From NCBI GenBank assembly GCA_016795565.1, contig JAEUGW010000011.1, positions 82,447 to 146,446 on the forward strand: a DNA stretch of 64,000 nucleotides, written 5' to 3'. Shown here one piece after another: positions 8,004 to 16,432 of the stretch (the first letter of the stretch is position 1; the number at the start of each line of letters is the position of its first letter). The notes beneath the pieces are model-generated. The model made no database searches. It was not told the DNA's origin and saw only the letters and a list, made by a program, of their open reading frames with translations. Both the position numbers and the translations under genes were made by a program. This DNA is from Opitutaceae bacterium. Its GTDB lineage: Bacteria > Verrucomicrobiota > Verrucomicrobiia > Opitutales > Opitutaceae.

Positions 8004-11000
8004 ATGCCCCGCTGCCGGCCAGCCGCTTTCTTCGCCTGCCTGCTTTGGCTGTGCGCCGCGCCGGCGTTGCGCGCCGCGGTGGATGTCACGGGCTATGCGG
8101 CGTTGGAGATTCCGGAGTCCTCGCGAGCCTTCATCAGCGGGCAGGTGACCGGGCTGGCGCGCAATCAGGACGGCCTGCTCTTCGTCGGCTCGAGCCGGCT
8201 GGCGGTTTTCGACGGGCTCAACTGGCAGCGCATCCTCGTGCCGAACAATGTCGGCATTGTCGCCCTGCATCCCGTGGGCCGGGACCGCGTCTGGGTCGGC
8301 GGCGAGGGGATCATCGGCTGGATTGCGCGAACGGACACCGGGGAATGGGTCTTCCATTCGCTGGAGAAGGAATTGCGGGCCGCGGGGTTTGACGACCCGG
8401 TGAACTTCATTTTCTACACCGCCGCCGCCTCCGGAGAAGGCGCAACCTTCGTGGCCCGCACGAAAATCATGCGTTGGGACGGACAACGGTTCACCCTCTG
8501 GGACCTGCCAGTGTCGCACACCCGCATTTACGGATTCATGGCCGGCAACGAGCTGATGATCTATCAGCCGGGCACGGGCCTCGTCCGGATGGAGCGGGAC
8601 GGACCGCGTCTCTGGTTGCCCCTGGCCACCCTGCCCTCGAGCCAGGCGGTGGTCGGCTACATCCCCCAGCCCGATGGTGGCGAGCTGTTTATTTTCAACG
8701 AGGAGGTCTATCGCCGCCATAGTGACCGCTGGACCCGCCTCGATCCGGTTTCCAACGAACTGCGGGGACGCCGCGCGCTCCAAGTCGTCCCCGCCGGCCG
8801 CGACACCTTCGCCATCGCCACCGGTTATGGCGGCGTGGTGCTCACCAGCACTGCCGGCGAGTTGCGCGGACTGGTGACCACCCAATCCGGCCTGCCGGAT
8901 GACCATGTGAACACGCTCGCCATCGATCCCGATCGCCAGATCTGGATCGGGACGATCAGCGGGGGCGTGGTCCGGGTCGCCGGCCCTGGCGCCGCCACGG
9001 TGCTGGACCGGCGCATGCGCCTCACCCCGCGGCCGCTGCGCCTCGTCGCCGAATGGGCCGGCCGGCTGCGGATCGTATCGCAGCGCCGGGTTTTCACGCT
9101 GCCGAAATCAACCCTGCAACAGCCGGGGCAGTTCGAGGTGCTCGAACCGTTCTGGGCGAACCTGGAATGCGCCGCGGTGTTCGACGACCGGCTCTGGTTT
9201 GGCGGCGCCGATGGCCTCTGGTCCATGGCTGCGGACGGTTCCACGACGAAAACGCCGGATGTGCGCGAAGCCACCCTACTCCTGCCGCTGCCCGGAACGC
9301 GGCCCTCGCTGCTCATCGGTTCGAGCGATGGCACGCTGCTGCTGCGCGAAGGCTCCCGCGAACGGATCGCGCTACCGTTGCCCCTCGAACCGGGCGATGC
9401 CGTGATCTCCGCCCTGGAGGACACGACCGGGCACCTCTGGCTGGCCACCCGCCGCGGCGTGGTGTTGAGGCTGGAGCGCGATGCCACCGCACCTGGTGGC
9501 TGGCGGTCCTTGGGGCGGGCCGATCCCCTGCCATCCGAACCATTCGCGCTCACCCTGGTCGGCGACCTGGTTTGTGCCTGGAACGGCGAACAAGTGATGG
9601 CTTGGGACGCGGCCGCCCAACGCTTCGTTTCCGTGCCGGGCTTCGCCGCCTGGCGGGTGCTGGCCTCCGTTCCATTCAGCGCAGATGGTGCCTATTGGAG
9701 CGTGCGCCCCCGGGATGCGGAGCCCGACTCCCCCAACGCGCTGTTGCAGGTGCGGCGGGCGGAGGGCGGACTGCCCGGGTTGCAGTGGGTTCCGCTGACC
9801 GTGCCCGGCTTGGATCAGGCCGGCGATATCAACCATCTCAGCGTCACCGCCGGGGGCACCGGCACCGTGCTTTGGATTGGCGGCGACAGCGCGCTGCTGC
9901 GGGTTGAAACCCATGTCATCCGGCCCGCGGCGGGGGCGCCGTCGGTCACCTTGCAAAGCCTTGTGGTCGATTCCGCCCGCCGCACCCTGCCCGGCGGCGA
10001 GGCGACCCGTTTCCCCGCCGACACCGGCCGGCTGCAATTCACCTTTGCGGTCGCCCATGCCCTCGCCGAAGACCCGGCGGTGCGGTTCCAGACCCAGCTG
10101 CTCGGAGCCGAGGCCGGGTGGTCCCGCCCGCAGTCCTCACCTCTGCGCGAGTTCTCGGGCCTGCCGGCCGGGCCACACTCGCTGCTGGCGCGCGGGGTGG
10201 ACCGGTTCGGCCGGGCCGGGCCAGCCCTGGAGGTGCAATTTGTCATCGCCACCCCGTGGTATTGGCAGGGCTGGGCCGTCGCGCTTTGGATCGCGATGGT
10301 GGGCGCGCTGGCCTGGTCGGCGCACAAATGGCGGCTGCGCGCACTGCGCCAGGAATCGGCCCGGCTGGAACAACTCGTCAATGACCGGACCCGCGAACTG
10401 TCGCTTTCCAACACTGCCAAGTCCGAGTTCCTCGACAATCTTGGCCACGAGATCCGCCGCCCGGCCAACGGGCTGGACTCCGTCGTGCGCAAGCTGGAGG
10501 CGGGCGAACTGTCCCCCGCCCAACGCGCGCAGACCCGCCTGCTCCACCTGGCCACCGGCAGCCTGCTCAAGCTTTGCGACGAGGTCCTCAATTTTTCCGA
10601 GGTGGACGCCGGAGGCGCGCCGGTCGAGGAGCGGACTTTCCTTCTGCGGGAACTGTTGCCGCGGGTGCTGGCCGAATGCGGCGCCTCCGAGACGGTCGCG
10701 GTGCACTGGCCGCCCGATTTCACCGACGGCTTCGTTGGCGATGACACCAAGCTGGGCATCATGGTGGCAAACCTGACGGCCAACGCGCTGCGCCACGCGC
10801 CGGGAGCCCCGGTCGAGATCAACGTCAGCGCCGCCCCACTCACCGACGGCGGGGCGACGGTCTTGATCGAGGTCGCCGATGGCGGGCCCGGGGTGCCAGC
10901 CGATGAACAGGAGGTGATCTTCAAGCGCTTCATCCGCGGCAGCCGGGCCCAAGCGGATCGCGTGCCCGGCACCGGCATCGGCCTGGCGATGTGCCGGGCC

Positions 11001-11183
11001 ATGGCCCGGCTGCTGGGGGGCAGCGTGGGTGTGGAAAGCCCCTCCGAGATCGCGCGTGAGCGCGGCTGGCCGGGCCCGGGCGCCACTTTTTTTGTCCGCG
11101 TGCCGCTCGCCCAACCGGGACCCGGCGGCGTCTCCGCCCCCACTCACCCGCCCAGGCGGGTGAAACCCTTCTCGATCGCGTAG
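8004..11183 (+). CDS. beta-propeller (Reg_prop/Y_Y_Y) sensor histidine kinase
   Basis: The product is 1059 residues from ATG 8004, with a signal peptide (PAAFFACLLWLCAAPALRAA). Residues about 30-640 form Reg_prop-like blades with repeated DGLLFVG, RVWVGG, QIWIGTISGGVV and HLWLATRRGVV. A Y_Y_Y-type domain lies at about 670-745, a single membrane span at about 752-772 (WAVALWIAMVGALAWSAH), the H-box FLDNLGHEIRRP at about 810, and a HATPase with NLTANALRH, DGGPGVP and GTGIGLAMCRAM. No receiver domain is attached. This is the architecture of periplasmic nutrient sensors of the hybrid-two-component type, split from its regulator. It is divergent from the TonB operon; the partner is probably the LuxR-type regulator whose 3' end it overlaps by 40 bp. 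Confidence 0.92.
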   Translation: MPRCRPAAFFACLLWLCAAPALRAAVDVTGYAALEIPESSRAFISGQVTGLARNQDGLLFVGSSRLAVFDGLNWQRILVPNNVGIVALHPVGRDRVWVGGEGIIGWIARTDTGEWVFHSLEKELRAAGFDDPVNFIFYTAAASGEGATFVARTKIMRWDGQRFTLWDLPVSHTRIYGFMAGNELMIYQPGTGLVRMERDGPRLWLPLATLPSSQAVVGYIPQPDGGELFIFNEEVYRRHSDRWTRLDPVSNELRGRRALQVVPAGRDTFAIATGYGGVVLTSTAGELRGLVTTQSGLPDDHVNTLAIDPDRQIWIGTISGGVVRVAGPGAATVLDRRMRLTPRPLRLVAEWAGRLRIVSQRRVFTLPKSTLQQPGQFEVLEPFWANLECAAVFDDRLWFGGADGLWSMAADGSTTKTPDVREATLLLPLPGTRPSLLIGSSDGTLLLREGSRERIALPLPLEPGDAVISALEDTTGHLWLATRRGVVLRLERDATAPGGWRSLGRADPLPSEPFALTLVGDLVCAWNGEQVMAWDAAAQRFVSVPGFAAWRVLASVPFSADGAYWSVRPRDAEPDSPNALLQVRRAEGGLPGLQWVPLTVPGLDQAGDINHLSVTAGGTGTVLWIGGDSALLRVETHVIRPAAGAPSVTLQSLVVDSARRTLPGGEATRFPADTGRLQFTFAVAHALAEDPAVRFQTQLLGAEAGWSRPQSSPLREFSGLPAGPHSLLARGVDRFGRAGPALEVQFVIATPWYWQGWAVALWIAMVGALAWSAHKWRLRALRQESARLEQLVNDRTRELSLSNTAKSEFLDNLGHEIRRPANGLDSVVRKLEAGELSPAQRAQTRLLHLATGSLLKLCDEVLNFSEVDAGGAPVEERTFLLRELLPRVLAECGASETVAVHWPPDFTDGFVGDDTKLGIMVANLTANALRHAPGAPVEINVSAAPLTDGGATVLIEVADGGPGVPADEQEVIFKRFIRGSRAQADRVPGTGIGLAMCRAMARLLGGSVGVESPSEIARERGWPGPGATFFVRVPLAQPGPGGVSAPTHPPRRVKPFSIA

Positions 11184-11779
11184 CGGATCAGCTGCGGCGT
11201 GCTGTGCAGGTCGAGCTTCGCCATGATGTTCAGCCGGTGATTCTTCGCCGTGCTCGCGCTGATCTTGAGCTGGGTGGCGATCTGGTCGTTGGCCAGTCCC
11301 TGCCCGATCAGCCGCAACACTTCCTGCTCCCGCGTGGACAGGATCTTGTCGAAGGCGGCGGGATCGGCGCGCACCGAGGCCTTCAACCGCTGCACGAACG
11401 AGGAGACGTATTGCTTGCCGGCGAGCACGGTGGTGATGGCCTCGCGCAGGATGCGGACCGGCTGCTCGTTCTTGTCGAGGATGCCGTGCACCCGCGAACT
11501 GACCGCGCGGTGCAGGGTGAACTCGTCGATGTGCGAGGAGAGCGCGATGATCTTGGCCGCGGGCGCCAGGGCAAAGATGTCCGGCAACAGATCGAGTCCG
11601 TCCCCGTCCGGCAGGACGAGATCAAGGAGCACGAGATCGGGCGGCGCCTGCCGGCACAAGGCCAGCGCGGCGGCGCGGGTGCCGGCGGCACTCACCTTCG
11701 CCTTCGGCAGGACCTCGCCGCAGGCCAGGGCCAGGAGTTCGCGCACCATTGTCTGGTCTTCAATGACAAGGACGTTCAT
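11144..11779 (-). CDS. LuxR/NarL-family response regulator
   Basis: The product is 211 residues from ATG 11779. The receiver has the acidic pair (VIEDQ), the phosphoacceptor in LVLLDLVLPDGDG and a Lys in GILDKNEQP. The C-terminal HTH is STREQEVLRLIGQGLANDQ followed by ISASTAKNHRLNIMAKLDLH. It is transcribed toward the sensor kinase gene and its last 40 bp overlap that gene in antisense. It is the obvious output partner of the propeller kinase and the best candidate to bind the near-palindromes at 535 and 7940, as NarL-type domains bind inverted repeats; the binding itself is inferred. Confidence 0.92.
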   Translation of the reverse strand: MNVLVIEDQTMVRELLALACGEVLPKAKVSAAGTRAAALALCRQAPPDLVLLDLVLPDGDGLDLLPDIFALAPAAKIIALSSHIDEFTLHRAVSSRVHGILDKNEQPVRILREAITTVLAGKQYVSSFVQRLKASVRADPAAFDKILSTREQEVLRLIGQGLANDQIATQLKISASTAKNHRLNIMAKLDLHSTPQLIRYAIEKGFTRLGG

Positions 11780-11890
11780 GTTCGGGGTAGGTGGAAGCAG
11801 AGACGGTGGAAGCGAGAATGCCAAATCCAGAGTGGCATCGATTGCGCCCAGATCCCCGGGCAAAATCCCGGGTGGTTTCAGCGGGGCGGC

Positions 11891-13297
11891 TTATCCGGGA
11901 GTCGAAGCTGCAACGGGCCCGGCGAGTGTGATGACCAAGCTGCCGGTCTCCAGGCGGGGAGTCATTTTCCACCCGAGGATACCGGCGAAAGCGTGGGCAA
12001 GCGAAAGCCCCAGGCCGATATGGCTGCCACCGCTGCGCGCCTTTTCCTTCCGCCAGAAACGTTCGAAAAAGCGGGCAAGGTCCTGCGGAGCGAGATCGGG
12101 CGCCGGATTACATACCGTCAGCGAGAAGCCCGCCCCATTGGATTCAAGCCTCACGCCAATGACGCTGCCCGCCGGTGAATATTCCACCGCGTTCTCGAGC
12201 AGGTTGCCAAGGATCGAGCTCAGCAGGACCGGGTCGGCCATGACGGTCAGTGGACCCAGTTCCGGCGCAAATTGAATGTTCTTTAGCGCTGCGGGTATTT
12301 CGAGCGGCTTCCATGCCTGTCCGACGGCCCGCGGCAGGTCGACCGGCTCGAAGTCAGGCTTCCACTGGCCGGTTTCGCTGCGCGCCAGAGTCAGCATGTG
12401 GGTAACCATCGATTCCATCTGGCGGGCAATGGCGAGCGCATCGCGATCGGCCTCCGGATCGCGCGCCTCCGGCCACTTCAACGCGCATTCAGCCAGATTT
12501 CTCAATTCGGCAATCGGGGTCCTCAATTCATGGGCCATGGCCGCACTGACCCGGCGCTCCCGCTCGAAGGCTTCCTCCAACCGGGCGAACAGGGCATTCA
12601 AGCGCGCCGTGATCACCACCAGTTCTCGTGGCACTTTTTCCTCGGGCAGGCGCAGGGTCAGGGTCTCGGCATTGACCTTTTCGACCTCGCCCGCGAGCCG
12701 TTCCAGCGGACGCAGGCCGGAGCGCAGCAGCAGTGGCACAACCAGGATCGTCAGCACAATCATCAGCCCGCCACCCAGGGCCATGACCATGAGAATCTCG
12801 CGCAGCTCCCCGTCCACCCCCCTGCTGCGCGCGGCCACCACGAGGTGATAACGCGCCTTGTTCGCCTTGGTGGAATCCTTGATGGTGCCCCGGGGGACGA
12901 ATTCCACGCCCAACGCGCGCCCCGGCTGTTTGCCTGGCAGCTGCAGAGCCCACACCTTCGGATTCTTGAAGTCACCGACCCGGTTCGGCAGGTGGCTGGA
13001 CCCCAGGCTCTCCGAGACCTGCACGGAATTGCCGCGGTCATCCCAGATCTCATAAAACTCCTTGGCCTCGTCATCATCGAATCCCCGCATGAACTTATCG
13101 CTGAAATTCAAGGTCAACCGGTCGCCATCCAACAACACCAGCGTGCTGATCGCCTCCGCCCTGGTCTTGAGCGTCTGGTCGAAGCTCTCGATCAGCTCCG
13201 AGCGGACCAGGAAATAAATGGCCGTCAGGCCCGCACCCAGCAACGGGATCAGGATGAGCAACAGGCTGCGCGTCAGCTGCCGGCGAATCGAGTTCAC
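11891..13297 (-). CDS. HAMP sensor histidine kinase
   Basis: The product is 468 residues with a GTG start at 13297 that overlaps the regulator stop (GTGA). TM1 is LLLILIPLLGAGLTAIYFL, followed by a periplasmic domain of about 150 residues, TM2 (MVMALGGGLMIVLTILVVPL), a HAMP linker, the H-box SAAMAHELRTPIAELRNL, the N-box LGNLLENAVEYS and a glycine box HIGLGLSLAHAFAGIL. The N-box and the H-box are intact. It is coupled to the upstream OmpR-type gene as an operon. Domain order resembles PhoQ/QseC/TctE-type kinases. The divergent envelope genes at 14128-20279 suggest it senses envelope state or a cation. Confidence 0.92.
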   Translation of the reverse strand: MNSIRRQLTRSLLLILIPLLGAGLTAIYFLVRSELIESFDQTLKTRAEAISTLVLLDGDRLTLNFSDKFMRGFDDDEAKEFYEIWDDRGNSVQVSESLGSSHLPNRVGDFKNPKVWALQLPGKQPGRALGVEFVPRGTIKDSTKANKARYHLVVAARSRGVDGELREILMVMALGGGLMIVLTILVVPLLLRSGLRPLERLAGEVEKVNAETLTLRLPEEKVPRELVVITARLNALFARLEEAFERERRVSAAMAHELRTPIAELRNLAECALKWPEARDPEADRDALAIARQMESMVTHMLTLARSETGQWKPDFEPVDLPRAVGQAWKPLEIPAALKNIQFAPELGPLTVMADPVLLSSILGNLLENAVEYSPAGSVIGVRLESNGAGFSLTVCNPAPDLAPQDLARFFERFWRKEKARSGGSHIGLGLSLAHAFAGILGWKMTPRLETGSLVITLAGPVAASTPG

Positions 13298-13974
13298 GTG
13301 CCGGCGTCCCCCAGCACGTAACCTTGGCCGCGGCGGGTGTGGATGAGCGGCGGGGCCGATTCCTTGATCGCCAGCTTGCGCCGCAAAACGCAGATCGCGG
13401 AATCCACCACGTTGCTCATCGGATCCACGTCGCCGTCGTAGATGTGCTCCTCGATTTCCGGGCGGGTGACGACTTCGCCGTTCCGCCGCACCAGGTATTC
13501 CAACAGGCTGTATTCCCGGGCCGTCAGGTCCACGGGCTGGCCGCCGCGGGTCACCTGGCGGGCATTCGTATCCACGTTCAAGTCGCCGACCTTGAGCACG
13601 ACGGACTTGTCGCCATAGACCCGCCGGCAAAGCGCCTCCACCCGCGCCAGCAATTCCTCCAGGGCGAAAGGTTTGACAAGGTAGTCGTCCGCGCCCCGTC
13701 GCAGTCCGTCCACGCGGTCCGCCACGGTGTCGCGCGCCGTCAACAAAAGCACGTGATCTTTCCGCCCGGCCTCGCGCATCTTTCGCAGGACGGTGAGTCC
13801 GTCCATCTTCGGCAGCATGATGTCGAGGATGATCACATCGTAGCGGTTGGATTCGATGAGCCAGAGCCCCTGCTCCCCATCGCCCGCCACGTCGACCGCA
13901 TAGCCCGAACGCTTCAGCGCTGTCATCACGCTGCGCTGCAGCCGGGGCGAATCTTCGACGAGCAGGAGACGCAT
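13294..13974 (-). CDS. OmpR/PhoB-family response regulator
   Basis: The product is 226 residues. The receiver has LLVEDSP, the acceptor Asp in VIILDIMLPKMDG, LLLTARD and DDYLVKPFA. The winged-helix domain has VDLTAREYSLLEYLVRRNGEVV and VDSAICVLRRKLAI, ending at RGQGYVLG. It forms a translationally coupled operon with the kinase at 11891-13297 and faces a divergent TonB receptor gene. The intergenic region has an 11-bp-phased direct repeat of the type such regulators bind, so autoregulation plus control of the receptor operon is likely. Confidence 0.95.
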   Translation of the reverse strand: MRLLLVEDSPRLQRSVMTALKRSGYAVDVAGDGEQGLWLIESNRYDVIILDIMLPKMDGLTVLRKMREAGRKDHVLLLTARDTVADRVDGLRRGADDYLVKPFALEELLARVEALCRRVYGDKSVVLKVGDLNVDTNARQVTRGGQPVDLTAREYSLLEYLVRRNGEVVTRPEIEEHIYDGDVDPMSNVVDSAICVLRRKLAIKESAPPLIHTRRGQGYVLGDAGT

Positions 13975-14037
13975 GATGTCAGGTTGGGTTTAAGCGGGAC
14001 CGGGGAAAGCAGGAAATACCCAGCCTACCCCAGAACA

Positions 14038-14088
14038 CATTACCGGGCGATTACGCCCCGGCTCCAATTGGTCACAATCGCGTAATGT
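14038..14088. promoter_or_regulatory. candidate OmpR-type binding region between regulator and TonB receptor
   Basis: In the 153-bp divergent gap, ATTAC occurs at 14039-14043 and again at 14050-14054, a direct repeat with an 11-bp period, which is the spacing used by OmpR/PhoP-type regulators. The inverted partners ACATTAC (14037-14043) and GTAATGT (14082-14088) form a perfect 7-bp dyad around it. The 11-mer CATTACCGGGC (14038-14048) recurs upstream of the porin gene at 23766-23776. Confidence 0.5.
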
Positions 14089-14127
14089 TCCCCCAATGCG
14101 TGCTCACCTAGAGTAAAACCCATTCTC

Positions 14128-16407
14128 GTGCCTATTTACTCCCAATCCATGCGGCCACTGGCGGTCGCTTCAATTCTCTCGGTGATCGCCCCATTCGCGC
14201 CCGCCGCAATCGCGCCGGTCGGCCAAGAGGCCAAGGAGGTCCCGACCGAAGTCGATCAGGCTGCCACGAACGCCCCTGCCGCGGAGGGACACCCGGAAAT
14301 CGATCCCCATGATCGTGTCATCGCGGAAGCGCTCCAACTGGAACGCGTGCAGGTCACCGCCAAACGCGAGACGTTCTACAACACCATCGACCGCAAGACC
14401 TACAACGTCGGCAAGGACATCCAGAGCACGACCGGTTCGGCAAGCGATCTCCTTCAGAACGTCCCGTCCGTGCAGGTTGACGTCGAGGGTAACGTCAGCC
14501 TCCGCGGGTCCTCGAACGTCCTCATCCTCGTCAATGGCAAGACCTCCACCCTGATGGGCCGCAACCGCGCCGCGGTGCTTGAGCAGATGCCGGCCGATGG
14601 TATCGAGAAAATCGAGGTCATCACGAACCCATCCGCCAAATACAAACCCGACGGCACCGCCGGCATCATTAACATCACGATGAAGCGCAAGCAGGACGCG
14701 GGCTATTCCGCGAGCGCCCGCGCCAGCGTCGGCAACGGCGGCCGCTACAATGGTAGCGTCACGGCCAACTACAATCCGGGCCGGTTCAATCTCTTCGGCA
14801 CCGTGGCCGTGCGCCAGGATGACCGGCCGCGCACCGCCACCGATGACCGCCGCCACTTCGACGCCGCGGCCGGCGTCATGGTCTTCACTTCGCAGCACGT
14901 CAGCGAGGAGTCGCGGCCCCTCTCCCGCATCGTCCAGACCGGCGTGGACTACAAGTTGTCCGAAGACACGAAGGTCGGCGCCTCCTTCAATTACAACTAC
15001 CGCGACTTCGTCCGCACCGGCACCGAGACCAACCTCTTCCGCAATGCGACCGGCGTCATTACCGGTGATTACGACCGCATCCGCACGGACCCCGAGTATG
15101 AGCGCGACGTCGAGTTTGCCGCCACCCTCCAGCATACCTGGCCCAAGCTGGACAACGAACTGAACCTCGAGGTGCAGCACGGCCGCACGGTCGAGCAAGA
15201 GGACAACAATTACATGAATGTCCAACGCCTGCCCGCCGCACTCACGACCTTCGACCGCGCGGTGATCAAAGCCACGGAGGAGAACATCGAGGCGATCGCC
15301 GAGGGTGTCTACAATCTCGACGAAACTTCCAAGATTGAAGCCGGCTACTCCTGGCAGGACAGCAGCGCCGATCTGGATTTCCGCGGCACCTTCCTCGATC
15401 CCGTCAGCAACACTTGGCTCACCGACCCTTTGAGAACCAACCGCTTTCTCTATGAATCCGGCATCCACGCGGTCTACGCGACCGCGGGCCGGCCCTTCGG
15501 CCATTTCGGTGTCCTCGGCGGTCTCCGTTTCGAACACGCCACGATCGACACCGACCAGCGCACCACGCAGGTCACCGACCGCACGGTCTATTTGAAACTC
15601 TACCCCACCCTGCACCTGAGCTATAACCTCGCCGACGCCCACCAGCTGCAGCTCAACTACAGCCATCGCGTGCACCGGCCCGAGGGCGACGACCTGAACC
15701 CTTATCCGGAATTCCTCGACCCGTTTAACCTCCGCGCCGGCAACCCCGACCTCAAGCCCGAGGACATCCACTCCTTCGAGGGGGGCTATCAATACAAGCA
15801 GGGCGACACCACCTTCCTCGCCGCGCTCTACTACCGGTCGCTTAGCAACGGCATCACCTCGGTCACGCGCTACATCAACAGCACGACGCTGCTCACCACG
15901 AAGGAAAACCTCGCTACGAGCCGTTCCGGCGGGCTGGAACTGGCGGCGACCACCGCCCTCGGCAAATCCGTCTCGCTCAACTTCAGCGGCAACGTCTACC
16001 GCAATGAGATCGACGCCCGCAACCTGGGCTTCAGCGAGCGCCGGTCCACCCTCGCGTGGGACGCCAAACTCAACGCCAACTGGAACGCGACGAAGAACAC
16101 CGTCGTGCAGTTCAACACCAATTACTCGGCGAAGCGGCTGACGCCCCAAGGCTATCGCTACCCGACCTACGTGCTCAACATCGGCCTCCGGCACAATTTT
16201 GCCGACAAGAAAACCTCCCTCATCCTGACGGGCTCGGACTTGCTCGATTCCCTCAAGGACCGCACCCTGATCGAAACTGCGGCCCTCCGGCAAGAATCAA
16301 CGCGCCGGCGAACCGCCCGCATCTTCTACGTGGGCCTCATCTATAACTTCGGCAAGGCGTCCGCGAAGAAGCCAAAAGACGACCTCCAATTCGACAACGC
16401 GCCCTGA
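14128..16407 (+). CDS. TonB-dependent receptor (OMP_b-brl_3-type barrel)
   Basis: The product is up to 759 residues. The start could be the GTG at 14128 or the ATG at 14149, which gives a tidier signal peptide (MRPLAVASILSVIAPFAPAA). The plug (about residues 70-190) has LERVQVTAKRETF, VQVDVEGNVSLRG, VLILVNGKTS, IEKIEVITNPSAKY and GTAGIINITMKRK, typical of the family with a short plug and an OMP_b-brl_3 barrel that is often controlled by PhoP/Q-like systems. It is the first gene of a four-gene plus-strand operon with an LTA-synthase-like enzyme, PAP2 and an LptF/G permease. Ligand unknown. Confidence 0.88.
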   Translation: MPIYSQSMRPLAVASILSVIAPFAPAAIAPVGQEAKEVPTEVDQAATNAPAAEGHPEIDPHDRVIAEALQLERVQVTAKRETFYNTIDRKTYNVGKDIQSTTGSASDLLQNVPSVQVDVEGNVSLRGSSNVLILVNGKTSTLMGRNRAAVLEQMPADGIEKIEVITNPSAKYKPDGTAGIINITMKRKQDAGYSASARASVGNGGRYNGSVTANYNPGRFNLFGTVAVRQDDRPRTATDDRRHFDAAAGVMVFTSQHVSEESRPLSRIVQTGVDYKLSEDTKVGASFNYNYRDFVRTGTETNLFRNATGVITGDYDRIRTDPEYERDVEFAATLQHTWPKLDNELNLEVQHGRTVEQEDNNYMNVQRLPAALTTFDRAVIKATEENIEAIAEGVYNLDETSKIEAGYSWQDSSADLDFRGTFLDPVSNTWLTDPLRTNRFLYESGIHAVYATAGRPFGHFGVLGGLRFEHATIDTDQRTTQVTDRTVYLKLYPTLHLSYNLADAHQLQLNYSHRVHRPEGDDLNPYPEFLDPFNLRAGNPDLKPEDIHSFEGGYQYKQGDTTFLAALYYRSLSNGITSVTRYINSTTLLTTKENLATSRSGGLELAATTALGKSVSLNFSGNVYRNEIDARNLGFSERRSTLAWDAKLNANWNATKNTVVQFNTNYSAKRLTPQGYRYPTYVLNIGLRHNFADKKTSLILTGSDLLDSLKDRTLIETAALRQESTRRRTARIFYVGLIYNFGKASAKKPKDDLQFDNAP

Positions 16408-16432
16408 TTCACAGCCTCCATCCGCCCGCATC

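Noticed and set aside
14170..16293. Long open frame (over 700 codons) antisense to the TonB receptor
   Set aside because: It is a by-product of high GC and C-ending codons in the receptor gene; the translation has no recognisable motif and a Val/Ala/Gly/Glu-biased composition.
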